Assembly (NCBI GenBank): GCA_001464865.1
Contig: LNEG01000064.1
Span: 1 to 48,752, forward strand
DNA: 48,752 nt
From: Burkholderiales bacterium Ga0074133
Lineage (GTDB): Bacteria > Pseudomonadota > Gammaproteobacteria > Burkholderiales > Burkholderiaceae_C
Direction: 5' to 3'
Shown: in pieces, positions 25,429 through 34,320 of the stretch
Layout of the letters: every line of letters begins with the position of its first letter
Numbering within the stretch: the stretch's first letter is position 1
Program-made: the position numbers and the translations under genes
The notes under the pieces: model-generated
The model's database searches: none
What the model saw: the letters and a program-made list of their open reading frames with translations, nothing else
Told to the model about the DNA's origin: nothing

Positions 25429-25986
25429 CTAGGGTGCGGGCTGCTGATTGTGCCCATCCAGGCCGGTCGGCGAGGTTAACAAACGCCGCATGTGCAGTTT
25501 GTCGTACCCCACGCCGTCCACGACGATGGCGCACGGCAGCAGGCCCCAGGCGCGAAAGCCGGCCTGCTCGTAGAGGCGCACCACATGCGTGTTGGATGCG
25601 GTGACCGTGAGCAGCAGCTGCGTGAGGCCTGGCACCTGGCGGGCTGCATCGATGCACGCTGCCACCAGTTGCTGGCCGATACCCCGCCGCTGTGCCCTGG
25701 GCGCCACCATCATGCTGACGACGTGCGCGCAATGGCGCTGCTGCAGTCGGGCCTCGCGCTCGCAGCCTACGCAGCCGAGCAGGTGGTTGGCATCGTCAAA
25801 CGCACCGAGAAAGAAGTTGCCCGTGGCGGGCTCGCCAAAGCGGCCTGCGTATTCGCTGGCATCCCGCCCCACGGTCGATGCCCAGTCGGACGTGAAGGCC
25901 TCGGGCGCGGTGCGCAGCGATTCATCGCGCAGCGCCTTGTAGGCGGGTGCATCCGAAGCGGTCAGGGTGCGGAGATGGATGGGCAT
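25429..25986 (-). CDS. GNAT family N-acetyltransferase
   Basis: A 185-residue acetyl-CoA-dependent transferase. The motif A loop is seen in VVSMMVAPRAQRRGIGQQLV near residues 88-107 (R/Q-x-x-G-x-G/A pattern), followed by LTVTASNTHVVRLYEQAGFRAWG near 126-148. The N-terminus MPIHLRTLTASDAPAYKALR is a standard GNAT opening. It sits between moeA and mobA on the same strand, but its acceptor is unknown and a link to molybdenum cofactor is only positional. Confidence 0.87.
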   Translation of the reverse strand: MPIHLRTLTASDAPAYKALRDESLRTAPEAFTSDWASTVGRDASEYAGRFGEPATGNFFLGAFDDANHLLGCVGCEREARLQQRHCAHVVSMMVAPRAQRRGIGQQLVAACIDAARQVPGLTQLLLTVTASNTHVVRLYEQAGFRAWGLLPCAIVVDGVGYDKLHMRRLLTSPTGLDGHNQQPAP

Positions 25987-26097
25987 GAGTTGCGGCGCAG
26001 GGTGTGATCAGTGCTCCGTCTGTGGGCAGCGCAGGCCGGTGCGGGGTTGTCTGTTGGCGTTGCGGGCAGGAACCCAACGGGGCTCCACTGCCACGCT

Positions 26098-26721
26098 TCA
26101 CTGGCCTTCCAGCGCCTGCAGTTCCGCCAGGGTGTTGGCGTTGAAAAACGCCTTGGGGTCATCGCCCGGCTGGTCAAAGGACACGATGGCGCAGTGGTGC
26201 TGCCCGGTCCACGCGTCGATCTTGCGACCACCGGCCTGCGTGAAGGCGACCAGGCTTTCCAGCAGGTCCACGCGCAGCAGGCAGAACACCGGCTGGGGGC
26301 GCACCGTGAGGTGGCCCGTGCCGTCATCCTCGGGTGCCGCTGCCATGGCGATATCGGCGCCTTGCGCATCAGCCGCAGCGGCCAGGCGCTGCGCAAGGTC
26401 CAGCGGGAACAGTGGCGTGTCGCAGGGCACTGTCAGCAGCCACGGCGTTTCGCAGCGCTCCAGCCCGGTCAGAAAGCCCGCCAGCGGCCCGGCGTAGTCG
26501 GTCAGTACATCGGGCCACACCGGCGCGCCAAACGCCTCGTAGGCCGCAAGGTTGCGATTGGCATTGACCATGCTGGCGCCCGTCTGCATTTGCAGCCGCA
26601 TCAGCGTGTGCAATGCCAGCGGCAGGCCGCGAAAGTTCTGCAGGCCTTTGTCCACACCCCCCATGCGGGAGCCGCGGCCACCCGCGAGTACGAGGCCTGT
26701 GATGTCCTGGGTTTCAATCAT
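26098..26721 (-). CDS. mobA: molybdenum cofactor guanylyltransferase MobA
   Basis: A 207-residue nucleotidyltransferase that joins GMP to Mo-molybdopterin. The nucleotide-binding signature [18 protein letters not shown] is at residues 10-27. [19 protein letters not shown] and [10 protein letters not shown] follow, the usual metal-binding Asp being in the latter. The end has the family's INTPEEL-like [13 protein letters not shown]. The ATG at 26721 begins just before the first strand; upstream in-frame sequence is not homologous. It follows moaA on the same strand after a 243-bp gap. Confidence 0.94.
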   Translation of the reverse strand: MIETQDITGLVLAGGRGSRMGGVDKGLQNFRGLPLALHTLMRLQMQTGASMVNANRNLAAYEAFGAPVWPDVLTDYAGPLAGFLTGLERCETPWLLTVPCDTPLFPLDLAQRLAAAADAQGADIAMAAAPEDDGTGHLTVRPQPVFCLLRVDLLESLVAFTQAGGRKIDAWTGQHHCAIVSFDQPGDDPKAFFNANTLAELQALEGQ

Positions 26722-26903
26722 GTGTGCAATCGAGGTGGCCGTGGCTGGATAGGGGGACGCGGTGCGGGCTAAGACGGTGGAACTGCGGTGGCTGTTCAGC
26801 ATGCGGTCGGATGTGGAATCCGTTTAATGACGCAAAGCGGTTGATCAAGCGCTGCCCAAGCGCGGGCGAGCGAGCAAGGGCCGCCCCGCAGCGAGGGCCG
26901 CGT

Positions 26904-26930
26904 CCCCCTCCCGCGCAGCGAGAGAGGGGG
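26904..26930. repeat. REP-like hairpin between moaA and mobA
   Basis: CCCCCTC (26904-26910) faces GAGGGGG (26924-26930), in a longer GC-rich segment reaching to about 26960. Similar AGGGGGAAGGCGCCGAAGGCGAC blocks occur in intergenic DNA of related genomes as far as I recall. No gene is seen in 26722-26964. Confidence 0.4.
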
Positions 26931-26964
26931 AAGGCGCCGAAGGCGACTCAGGGGGAGCTTCATG

Positions 26965-28104
26965 TTATCCACCGATATAGCTCATCTCCACCCGCCGCGC
27001 GCCGCCTGGGCTGGTATCGGCGGGCAGGCTGCTGCGCAACTCGGAGTAGCGGTCCGTGCGCTGTTGCCAGATGGGCGCAATCGCCGATGCGATGTCTGCA
27101 TCGCTGGCGCCGCCCCGCAGCAGACTGCGCAGGTCGTGCCCCTGGCTGGCAAACAGGCACAGGTATAGCTTGCCCTCGGTGGAAAGGCGCGCGCGGTTGC
27201 AGTCGTGGCAGAAGGCCTGGGTCACGCTGCTGATGACGCCCACCTCGCCCAGGGCGGGGTCGTGCCGGCCGGTGGCGTCGGCATAGCCCCAGCGCTCGGC
27301 GGTCTCGCCGGGGCTGCTCGGGTCCAGCTGCACCAGCGGCAGTTCGGCGCGCAGGCGCTCGATCAGCTCGGCAGAAGGCAGCACCTCGTCCATGCGCCAG
27401 CCGTTGGTGGCGCCCACGTCCATGTATTCGATGAAGCGCAGCGTGGTGCCTGTGCCGCGAAAGTGGCGCGCCATGGGCAGAATTTCGTGGTCGTTGGTGC
27501 CGCGCTTGACCACCATGTTGACCTTGATGTGCGACAGGCCTGCCGCGTGGGCTGCTTCAATGCCCGCCAGCACATCCGCCACCGGAAAGTCCACGTCGTT
27601 CATGCGGCGGAACACCGCATCATCCAGGCCATCGAGGCTCACAGTCACGCGGTTCAGGCCTGCGTCCTTCAGCGCCTTCGCCTTACGGGCCAGCAGCGAC
27701 CCATTGGTGGTGAGCGTGAGGTCGGGAGCCTCCCCATCCACCGTGCGCAGTTGCGCCAGCTGGACGACCAGTTCTTCCAGGCCCTTGCGCAGCAGGGGCT
27801 CGCCGCCGGTCAGACGGATCTTGCGCACCCCGTGAGCGAGGAACAGGCGCGCCAGGCGCGTGATTTCTTCGAAGCTCAGCAGCGCGCTGTGCGGCAGGTA
27901 GGGGTAGTCCTTGTCGAAGACTTCCTTGGGCATACAGTAGTTGCAGCGGAAGTTGCACCGGTCGGTCACGCTGATGCGCAGGTCGCGCAGCGGGCGTCCG
28001 CGCGTGTCGGTCAGCAGCCCCGTAGGCGCAACAGCTTGAGCGGGTACCCTGGCAGGCACAGAGGCCAGGCGCTCGTCCACCAGGGGGATGACGCGTTCAG
28101 CCAT
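26965..28104 (-). CDS. moaA: GTP 3',8-cyclase MoaA (radical SAM)
   Basis: A 379-residue radical SAM enzyme making the first step of molybdopterin synthesis from GTP. The N-terminal cluster motif [11 protein letters not shown] lies near residues 50-60 and [18 protein letters not shown] near 100. The C-terminal iron-sulfur cluster cysteines are in [21 protein letters not shown] near 305. The protein ends in [13 protein letters not shown], the GG tail that MoaA uses for activity. The ATG at 28104 was chosen; an upstream in-frame GTG/ATG extension lacks homology. With mobA and moeA it forms a dispersed cofactor cluster on this strand. Confidence 0.95.
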   Translation of the reverse strand: MAERVIPLVDERLASVPARVPAQAVAPTGLLTDTRGRPLRDLRISVTDRCNFRCNYCMPKEVFDKDYPYLPHSALLSFEEITRLARLFLAHGVRKIRLTGGEPLLRKGLEELVVQLAQLRTVDGEAPDLTLTTNGSLLARKAKALKDAGLNRVTVSLDGLDDAVFRRMNDVDFPVADVLAGIEAAHAAGLSHIKVNMVVKRGTNDHEILPMARHFRGTGTTLRFIEYMDVGATNGWRMDEVLPSAELIERLRAELPLVQLDPSSPGETAERWGYADATGRHDPALGEVGVISSVTQAFCHDCNRARLSTEGKLYLCLFASQGHDLRSLLRGGASDADIASAIAPIWQQRTDRYSELRSSLPADTSPGGARRVEMSYIGG

Positions 28105-28151
28105 GGCGGGGCTCGATGAGGGGCGCGGTGGGTTGCATGCGGGCCATTTTC

Positions 28152-28571
28152 TCACTCCAGCCAGCGAACGTTCTCCAGGATTTCATCGAAGAAGCTGCGC
28201 AGCGTCGCCGTGCTCATGCTGTAGGGGTCGAAGGCGGCGCTGCTGGAATACTTCAGGAACAGCTGGCGGTTGGCCTCCACCGAGCCCAGCAGCCCCATCG
28301 ACCAGCCCGTGAAACGCCGGTGCGGGATCTCGCAAAAATCGAGCACGGCGGTGTCGCGGTGGCGCGAATCCTTGAGCAGGCGGTGATACAGCGTGTTCAC
28401 CGCAGCGCGGTCACCTTCAAGCTGCTGCAGGAAGATGCCATTGTTCAGGCACAGCGCACCAGTGACGCCCGCGGCAGCGTTGTTGCGCTGCGATGCCGAC
28501 AGGATGTCCTTGATGTCGGCAGGGCCAAGGATGCGGGAGGCGCGGCTCGCGTAAGTCAGTTGGATCAGCAT
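28152..28571 (-). CDS. BLUF-domain blue-light photoreceptor
   Basis: A 139-residue stand-alone BLUF protein that binds FAD and senses blue light. The key residues fall at the expected spacing: Tyr7 (LTYASRAS), Asn31 ([11 protein letters not shown]), Gln49 (GIFLQQLEG), Trp90 and Met92 (FTGWSMG). These correspond to Tyr21, Asn45, Gln63, Trp104 and Met106 of AppA. About 45 residues follow the core, likely the capping helices; no output domain is fused, so it must act through a partner. It lies 47 bp upstream of moaA on the same strand and downstream of an SDR gene. Which process it controls is unknown. Confidence 0.93.
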   Translation of the reverse strand: MLIQLTYASRASRILGPADIKDILSASQRNNAAAGVTGALCLNNGIFLQQLEGDRAAVNTLYHRLLKDSRHRDTAVLDFCEIPHRRFTGWSMGLLGSVEANRQLFLKYSSSAAFDPYSMSTATLRSFFDEILENVRWLE

Positions 28572-28738
28572 GGGGGGCTCCTGTGCCGCGCAGTGTGTCA
28601 GCTTTGGAGCGGACGGGCAGGGGCGGGATGCAATGCCCCTTCGCCCACGCCTGGCCCGGCAGGCGCCTGCACCAGGCAGCTCCGTGCCGCCCCGATGGAC
28701 CGGTACGCGGCAACCCGGGCTGTTCCCGTGGCGTGTGG

Positions 28739-29500
28739 CTACACGCAGCGCGCCCCGTCCACCTCGATGCACACGCCGCTGATGAAGGCCGCCTCGTCGC
28801 TGGCCAGGTACAGGGCGGCATTGGCCACATCCAGCGCAGTGGAGAAGCGCCCCAGCGGAATGCTGGCGAGAAACTTCGCGCGGCGCGCCTCGTCCACGGG
28901 GCCGCCTGCAAACTCGGCGGCCAGGCCGGTGTCGGGGTTGAACACGGGGTTGATGCAGTTCACGCGGATGTTGTCGGGGCCCAGCTCTGCCGCCATCGAC
29001 TTGCTGGTGATGATGACCGCACCCTTGGAGCCGTTGTACCAGGTGAGGCCGGGGCGGGGGCGCAGCCCGGCGGTGGATGCGATGTTGATGAAGCTGCCGC
29101 CACCCGCCTGGCGCATCGCTGGAACGGCGTGAATGGCCGACAGGTAGATGCTTTTCATGTTGATGGCGTAGACCTTGTCGAACTCGTCTTCGCTCACTTC
29201 CAGCATGGGGCGGTTTCGGTGCGTCCAGCCGGCGTTGTTGACCACCACGTCCAGCTGGCCGTACAGGCGCACGGCTTCATCCACCATGGCTTTTACTTCG
29301 GCCGATTTCGTAACGTCGGCCTTGAAGAACGCTGCCGTGCCGCCCGCGGCTGTGATCTCGGCCACCACGCGCTGACCACCGGCTTCGTTGATGTCATTGA
29401 CCAGCACCTTGCCGCCCTCGGCCGCCAGCCGCTTGGCGACGCCTTCGCCAATGCCGTTGCCAGCGCCGGTGACGATGATGGATTTGTTGTGCACGCGCAT
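28739..29500 (-). CDS. SDR family oxidoreductase
   Basis: A 253-residue classical short-chain dehydrogenase. The cofactor loop TGAGNGIGEGVA is at residues 11-22, and Asp in LVNDINEAGG near 37 suggests NAD preference. NNAGWTH is near 90. The catalytic set is Ser in NIASTAGL near 143 with YNGSK near 157 (Tyr and Lys). The C-terminus GVCIEVDGARCV is typical. The FabG-like fold is clear; the substrate is not. It is followed by the BLUF gene after 167 bp. Confidence 0.92.
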   Translation of the reverse strand: MRVHNKSIIVTGAGNGIGEGVAKRLAAEGGKVLVNDINEAGGQRVVAEITAAGGTAAFFKADVTKSAEVKAMVDEAVRLYGQLDVVVNNAGWTHRNRPMLEVSEDEFDKVYAINMKSIYLSAIHAVPAMRQAGGGSFINIASTAGLRPRPGLTWYNGSKGAVIITSKSMAAELGPDNIRVNCINPVFNPDTGLAAEFAGGPVDEARRAKFLASIPLGRFSTALDVANAALYLASDEAAFISGVCIEVDGARCV

Positions 29501-29530
29501 GCGGGTCTCCGGTGGGGGTGAGGGGTGAAT

Positions 29531-29594
29531 AATCAAAAATGATAGCTACACAGGCATATGAATCAAGCGCTGGAGGCCAGTTTGGCTTGAATTT
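29531..29594 (+). repeat. dispersed palindromic repeat overlapping the end of the DUF2889 gene
   Basis: AATCAAAAATGATAGCTA, then GAATCAAGCGCTGGAGGCC, then AGTTTGGCTTGAATT: the best-conserved copy in the window. It lies between the SDR start and the DUF2889 gene and supplies the last ten or so codons and the stop of the latter. Confidence 0.65.
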
Positions 29595-30198
29595 CGTCCT
29601 GGGAAGGCTGCTGGGGGCTGCTGGCGGCGGGCCCGGGCGGCTGCGCAGCTGCAGCAGGCACCCGGCCATAAAACTGCGGGAAGTACTCTTTCACGCCTGG
29701 GCCGTTGAAGTCCCAGCCGGTGCACTGGCCCAGGTGGCGCGGCGGTTCGTCGGGGTTGGCCGACGAAAACACGGCGGGCACCGACTGGAAGGCGGCGGTG
29801 GCCAGGTTGAACAGCAGCTCGCGCACATGGGTGCAACTGGCGACGCCGCCCAGGTGCTTCTGGATGGCCTGGCGCCAGCCGCGCGCCATGCTGCAGCCCA
29901 CCATGTGCTGCAGTGCGCTTTGTGCCTCGCGGCAGCCTTTGAGTGGGTGGGCATCCATCTGCACTTCGATGGTCTGCACCACCAGTTGCCGGTTGACGGT
30001 CACGCGCAGCCACATGTGGTGGATGGGGTCGCCAGCGTGGCGGATGCGGCTCGGCTCGCGGAACGAGGGGCCGTCGTAGGCCTTGCTGTCGTGCAGCTCG
30101 CCTTCGATGTCCCACAGGCCGTCTTCGCGTTCAAAGCCCTGGTACTGGACCCGGCGGACGTGCTTCAAGGTGCGGGGGGCGGGAGGGCTCAGGGGCAT
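29563..30198 (-). CDS. DUF2889 domain protein
   Basis: A 211-residue protein. It begins MPLSPPAPRTLKHVRRVQYQ and has GLWDIEGELHD near residue 28, MWLRVTVNRQLVVQTIEVQMDA near 60 and GCTHVRELL-like ASCTHVRELLFNLATAAFQ near 120. This pattern fits DUF2889, whose function is unknown. The C-terminal 40 residues are Pro/Ala/Gln-rich, and the last few are encoded by a dispersed repeat. Longer in-frame starts upstream of 30198 are not homologous. Confidence 0.8.
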   Translation of the reverse strand: MPLSPPAPRTLKHVRRVQYQGFEREDGLWDIEGELHDSKAYDGPSFREPSRIRHAGDPIHHMWLRVTVNRQLVVQTIEVQMDAHPLKGCREAQSALQHMVGCSMARGWRQAIQKHLGGVASCTHVRELLFNLATAAFQSVPAVFSSANPDEPPRHLGQCTGWDFNGPGVKEYFPQFYGRVPAAAAQPPGPAASSPQQPSQDEIQAKLASSA

Positions 30199-30301
30199 GG
30201 GATGGGAAAGACGTGGTGCAGAAGGCTTAAAGGTTAGCGCTGCAAAAGCGCCGCGTCGTGCAAAGGCGCGACAGGGCTGGCCACGGTGGCTGCCTGCGCC
30301 G

Positions 30302-31744
30302 TCAGCCGTACTTGATGGCCACCGTCTTGAGTGTGGTGAAGCCGTACAGCGCCTCGAAGCCCTTCTCGCGCCCGTAGCCGCTCGATTTGACGCCGCCAAA
30401 CGGCAGCTCCACGCCGCCCGCGGCCCCGTAGTTGTTGATGAACACCTGGCCGCTGTGCACGCGTTTGGCCATGCGGAACTGGCGGGCGCCGTCGCGCGTC
30501 CAGATGCCGGCCACCAGGCCGAACTGCGTGGCGTTGGCCAGCTCCACCGCGTGGTCCTCGTCCTGGAATGCCATGGCGCACAGCACGGGGCCGAACACCT
30601 CTTCCTGCGCCAGGCGATGGTTCACCGGCACATCGCGCAGCAGCGTGGGGGCCTGGTAGTAGCCTGTCTCGGGGGCTTCGTCCACCACCACGCCCTGGGC
30701 CACCATGGGGATGCCGGCCACTTGCGCGTCCGACAGAAAGTCCCACACGCGCTGCTGCTGGGTCTGACGGATCAGCGGGCCCACGTCGAGGTCCATCGCC
30801 GCGGGGCCCACGCGCAGCTTTGCAAAGGCCTTGCCCAGGCGCTCCAGCATGGGCTCGTAGATGAGCGAGTCGATCAGCACGCGCGAGCCGGCCGAGCAGG
30901 TCTGCCCGGCGTTCTGCACGATGGCGTTGATGACGACCGGGACGGCGGCATCGAGGTCGGCGTCGGCAAAGATGATCTGCGGGCTTTTGCCACCCAGCTC
31001 CAGCGTCACGGGGCAGTGGCGTTCGGCGGCGACCTGCTGGATGAGGGTGCCGATCCTGGGGCTGCCGGTGAAGCTGATGTGGTCGATGCCCGGGTGGCGC
31101 GCCAGCGCGTCGCCCACCTCATGGCCGTAGCCGGTGACGATGTTGAGCGCACCGGCGGGGAACCCCACCTCGGCCGCCAGCTGTGCCACGCGGATCAGCG
31201 ACAGGCAGGCGTCTTCGGCCGGCTTGACCACGCACACGTTGCCCGCTGCCAGCGCACCGCCCACGCTGCGCCCGAAGATCTGCATGGGGTAGTTCCACGG
31301 AATCACATGGCCGGTGACGCCATGCGGTTCGCGCCAGGTCAGCACGCTGTAGCCGTCGGGGTAGGGGATGGTCTCGCCGTGGAACTTGTCGCACGCCCCG
31401 GCGTAGAACTCGAAGTAGCGCGCCAGCGCAATGGCGTCGGCCCGCGCCTGCTTGGTGGGCTTGCCGCAGTCGCGCTGCTCCAGCGCCGTCAGCTCATCGG
31501 CATGCTCGAGGATCTTGGCCGAGAGCTTTTGCAAAAGCCTGCCGCGCTCCACCGGTGCCAGCTTTTGCCACACCGCGTTGTAGCACTGGCGCGCTGCATG
31601 CACCGCCGCATCGATGTCGTCGGCATTGCTGCGCTGGATCTCGTCGAACGGCTGGCCGTCGGACGGGTCGATCACGGGGATCGTGCGGCCTGAAGAAGAC
31701 GGCACCGGGGCGTTGGCGATGTAGTTCAGTTGCATGGTCGCCAT
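30302..31744 (-). CDS. NAD(P)-dependent aldehyde dehydrogenase
   Basis: A 480-residue enzyme of the ALDH superfamily. Landmarks are VIPWNYPMQIFGRSVGGALAAGN (cofactor entry), FTGSPRIGTLIQ, the general base Glu in LELGGKSPQIIFADAD near residue 254, and the catalytic Cys in NAGQTCSAGSRVL near 288. EEVFGPVLCAM near 385 and PFGGVKSSGYGREKG near the end complete the set. Two starts are possible (ATG at 31744 or 31735); neither has a strong ribosome binding site. The Crp/Fnr gene lies upstream on the same strand with a long hairpin between. The physiological aldehyde is unknown. Confidence 0.93.
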   Translation of the reverse strand: MATMQLNYIANAPVPSSSGRTIPVIDPSDGQPFDEIQRSNADDIDAAVHAARQCYNAVWQKLAPVERGRLLQKLSAKILEHADELTALEQRDCGKPTKQARADAIALARYFEFYAGACDKFHGETIPYPDGYSVLTWREPHGVTGHVIPWNYPMQIFGRSVGGALAAGNVCVVKPAEDACLSLIRVAQLAAEVGFPAGALNIVTGYGHEVGDALARHPGIDHISFTGSPRIGTLIQQVAAERHCPVTLELGGKSPQIIFADADLDAAVPVVINAIVQNAGQTCSAGSRVLIDSLIYEPMLERLGKAFAKLRVGPAAMDLDVGPLIRQTQQQRVWDFLSDAQVAGIPMVAQGVVVDEAPETGYYQAPTLLRDVPVNHRLAQEEVFGPVLCAMAFQDEDHAVELANATQFGLVAGIWTRDGARQFRMAKRVHSGQVFINNYGAAGGVELPFGGVKSSGYGREKGFEALYGFTTLKTVAIKYG

Positions 31745-31811
31745 TTTGCCCGGAAATGGAATGTGTGCTTAGTATTTGGATGAAATAGGCCTGAGGCCCA
31801 GCTATTGTTTG

Positions 31812-31844
31812 CACTGATTGCTATTAAAATAATAGCAATCAGTG
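31812..31844. repeat. perfect 14-bp inverted repeat between the Crp/Fnr and aldehyde dehydrogenase genes
   Basis: CACTGATTGCTATT (31812-31825) and its exact complement (31831-31844) surround AAAAT. The crp-like stop codon (31839-31841) is inside the right arm. It may work as a terminator or mRNA-stabilising hairpin, though no T-run follows. The centre resembles the TGCTATTATTTTGATAGC of the repeat in moeA. Confidence 0.65.
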
Positions 31845-32543
31845 GCAAAACGCCCGCAGTGCTGGCAGGTCCAGGATTTCGACTTCGCCCCGCTGCACGC
31901 GCACCAGCTGCCGCGCCTGCAAGTCCTTCAGGATCTGGTTGGTGGTCTGGCGCGTAATCGCCAGCATCAGCGACAGCTGCTCCTGCGAGATGTCGATGAC
32001 ACGGCGCGAGCGGCCCTGCGCCGTCCACTGGCCGTAGCCCTCGGCCATCATCACCAGACGGCGTGCCAGCCGCTGCGGCGCGGGCAACAGGGCCAGGTCT
32101 TCCATGGCGACAAAGGCCGCACGCAGCTTGTCGGTGAGCAGCAGCGCCAGCGCGTGCCAGTGCTCCGGGTGCGCCTGCAGCCAGGCCTGCAGTTTTTCAT
32201 GCGGGATGTGCACCAGCGTGGTGGGCTCGGTGGCGTGCGCATCGTGCGTGCGTGCCGAGTGATCGAACACCGAGATCTCGCCAAACCAGTGCGGTGGCTC
32301 CAGGCGGATGAGCAGCGCAGCGCGCACCTCGTCGGCCTTGCCGCCCGTGCCCGAAATGCTGATGGCGCCGCGCACCACGGCGTACAGCCCGCAGGGGGCA
32401 TTTCCGCGCAAAAACAGCACCTCGCCCGTCTGCAGGTGGCGAATGTGGGCCATGGCGACCAGGGCCTGCGCAAATGCAGGGGGCAGTTGCGCAAACCAGC
32501 GGCCGGATTCAAGGATGGGCTGGTACGAGTCGGGACTGGTCAT
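31839..32543 (-). CDS. Crp/Fnr family transcriptional regulator
   Basis: A 234-residue regulator. The cyclic-nucleotide-binding-type beta roll is seen in LQTGEVLFLRGNAPCGLYAVVRGAISI and HWFGEISVFDHSARTHDA. The C-terminal winged helix has the recognition helix in ISQEQLSLMLAITRQTTNQILKDLQ near residue 190. There are no FNR-type N-terminal cysteines, so it is not an oxygen-sensing FNR. The effector is unknown. It is divergent from the Mpo1-like gene and upstream of the aldehyde dehydrogenase gene on the same strand. The start at 32543 was preferred over upstream in-frame codons, which encode unlikely sequence. Confidence 0.9.
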   Translation of the reverse strand: MTSPDSYQPILESGRWFAQLPPAFAQALVAMAHIRHLQTGEVLFLRGNAPCGLYAVVRGAISISGTGGKADEVRAALLIRLEPPHWFGEISVFDHSARTHDAHATEPTTLVHIPHEKLQAWLQAHPEHWHALALLLTDKLRAAFVAMEDLALLPAPQRLARRLVMMAEGYGQWTAQGRSRRVIDISQEQLSLMLAITRQTTNQILKDLQARQLVRVQRGEVEILDLPALRAFCH

Positions 32544-32704
32544 GGAGTGGGTGTGGTGGCAGGGGCACGGCGAGTGCGTGAGACCGCGGGGAGAAAGTGT
32601 GATCGCTCCATCGGCCGCGCAGGGAATTGTCGTGTGCCTGACAGACGCTGGCACCGCAGCACAGTGACCATTGATCCTGCTCAAAACAGGCCCTGGAGAC
32701 ACCC

Positions 32705-33229
32705 ATGAAAACCCTGATCGACCACCTCGCGCAGTACGCCGACTACCACCGCGATCCGCGCAACATCCACACCCATTTTGTCGGCGTGCCGATGATCATG
32801 TTTGCCGTGGTGATCCTGCTGTCGCGCCCGACCTGGCTGCTTGGCGAGATGCCGCTGAGCCCTGCGCTGGCGGGGGCCCTGGCCAGCTGTGTCTTTTACT
32901 TCCGGCTGGACACACGCTTTGGCCTGGCCATGGCGGCCATTCTGGCGGCCATGCTGACCGGCGGGCAGTGGCTGGCGGCGCAGGGTACCGCGCTGTGGCT
33001 GGGCGCCGGCGTGGGGCTGTTTGTGGTGGGCTGGGTGATCCAGTTCGTGGGCCACTACTACGAGGGCCGCAAGCCCGCGTTTGTGGACGACCTGGCAGGC
33101 CTTATCGTGGGGCCGCTCTTTGTGGTGGCCGAGTGGGCCTTTGCGCTGGGCCTGCGCAAGGAAGTGCAGGCAGCGGTGGAGCTGCGCAGCGGCCCGGTGC
33201 GCCAGCGTGGGGAGCGTGCAGCGGTCTGA
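32705..33229 (+). CDS. Mpo1-like (DUF962) membrane protein
   Basis: A 174-residue integral membrane protein. The N-terminal YADYHRDPRNIHTHFVGVPMIMF and the later FVGHYYEGRKPAFVDDL contain the conserved His residues of the DUF962/Mpo1 family. Yeast Mpo1 is an iron-dependent dioxygenase of 2-hydroxy fatty acids. Four hydrophobic segments lie between residues 28 and 155. The bacterial role is inferred only. The 152 bp after its stop hold no gene. Confidence 0.87.
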   Translation: MKTLIDHLAQYADYHRDPRNIHTHFVGVPMIMFAVVILLSRPTWLLGEMPLSPALAGALASCVFYFRLDTRFGLAMAAILAAMLTGGQWLAAQGTALWLGAGVGLFVVGWVIQFVGHYYEGRKPAFVDDLAGLIVGPLFVVAEWAFALGLRKEVQAAVELRSGPVRQRGERAAV

Positions 33230-33381
33230 AAGCCCGACCCGGGCCGGGGCGTGGGCAGCGCGGCGGGTACTGCGGTGATGGTCCGCCATTGCAGGCGGTG
33301 GCACGGCGGCCCATCCGCCCGGGCACGTTACCTGCAACCACCGGGTGGCTGGGTGGCGGGCCCGGCGCGAAGGGAGCGGAC

Positions 33382-34203
33382 TCAGCGCGCTCCCACAGGC
33401 ACGTAACTGTCGCTGTGCTCGGCCAGCCAGCGCTCCGATCGGTCGGTGCCGTGCTGGCTCGGGTGGAAGTCGCGGCGCAGGTACTGGCGCCAGGGGCCCC
33501 AGCTTTCGCGGACCAGGCCGCCCTTGCCGAACAGGGTGCGTGCGGCGCTGGCCCAGGTGCTCCATTTCCAGAGCGTGCCGTCGTGGCGCAGGTTCAGCAC
33601 CGTCTGGCGCAAGGCGTCGCCCACGAACACCAGCGTGATGCGCCGGAACCAGGTGATGCGCCAGTCGTGGTTGCCGCCCAGCGCCTGGTAGATGTCAAAT
33701 GCCGTGTTCTTGTGCTCGGACTCTTCAGCGCAATGCCACTGCCACATCGTTGCCAGGCGGGGCTCTGCGCCCTGCAGCGTCTCGGGGTGCGCCAGCAGCC
33801 ATTCGGCCAGCAGGGCGGTGAAGTGCTCGTTGGCAGCCGTCACGGCCAGCGCGTGGCGCGGGTCGGAGCCCGCAAACAGCTTCATCCGCTCCTGTGCGCG
33901 CGGCGCCCAGTCGTTGACGAGGCCCTGCCTTTCCAGGTGGCTGTTGAAGAGGCTGTGGATGCGCCGGTGCGTGGCCTCCTGTCCGATGAACCCGCGCACC
34001 TCGTCGGCAAACTGCGCTGCCTGTTCGGCGGGCATGGCCTTGTGCCCGTCGCGCACCGCATCGATGAAAAACTGCTCGCCCACCGGAAAGCTCATCGACA
34101 GCGCGTTGAAGAACGCAGTGCGGAATGCATCGCCCCCGCACCAGTGGCGCTCGAACGGGGCTTCCAGGTCGATCAGGAGGCGGCGGACAACAAGTTCGGT
34201 CAT
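33382..34203 (-). CDS. predicted metal-dependent hydrolase (PF10118-like)
   Basis: A 273-residue protein with the family's conserved acids and histidines: FPVGEQFFIDAVRD near residue 40, FIGQEATHRRIHSLFN near 72, TAANEHFTALLAEWLL near 122 and MWQWHCAEESEHKNTAFDIYQ near 153. These E..E-x-x-H patterns suggest a ferritin-like di-metal helical bundle. The reaction is unknown. It is divergent from a TetR gene with two operator-like palindromes between, so it is the likely TetR target. Confidence 0.85.
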   Translation of the reverse strand: MTELVVRRLLIDLEAPFERHWCGGDAFRTAFFNALSMSFPVGEQFFIDAVRDGHKAMPAEQAAQFADEVRGFIGQEATHRRIHSLFNSHLERQGLVNDWAPRAQERMKLFAGSDPRHALAVTAANEHFTALLAEWLLAHPETLQGAEPRLATMWQWHCAEESEHKNTAFDIYQALGGNHDWRITWFRRITLVFVGDALRQTVLNLRHDGTLWKWSTWASAARTLFGKGGLVRESWGPWRQYLRRDFHPSQHGTDRSERWLAEHSDSYVPVGAR

Positions 34204-34228
34204 GGCGGCGTGCAGCAGGTGATGGGGT

Positions 34229-34290
34229 GGTACGTGGTGGTACCGTGGTGTTGTGCATCATGGGATGTGTGTGTGGTACTGTCAAGTACC
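34229..34290. promoter_or_regulatory. two 16-bp GGTAC-N6-GTACC operators between the hydrolase and tetR genes
   Basis: GGTACGTGGTGGTACC (34229-34244) and GGTACTGTCAAGTACC (34275-34290) both fit GGTAC-N6-GTACC. Their centres are 46 bp apart. The 117-bp divergent gap holds nothing else obvious. TetR proteins commonly bind such paired palindromes next to their own gene. Confidence 0.6.
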
Positions 34291-34320
34291 CCATCGATCC
34301 ACCAGCCTGTGCAAGGATTT

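Noticed and set aside
30083-31693. 536-codon open frame antisense to the aldehyde dehydrogenase gene
   Set aside because: Same reasoning: the opposite strand encodes a full aldehyde dehydrogenase with catalytic residues, and this frame is an artefact of codon bias.
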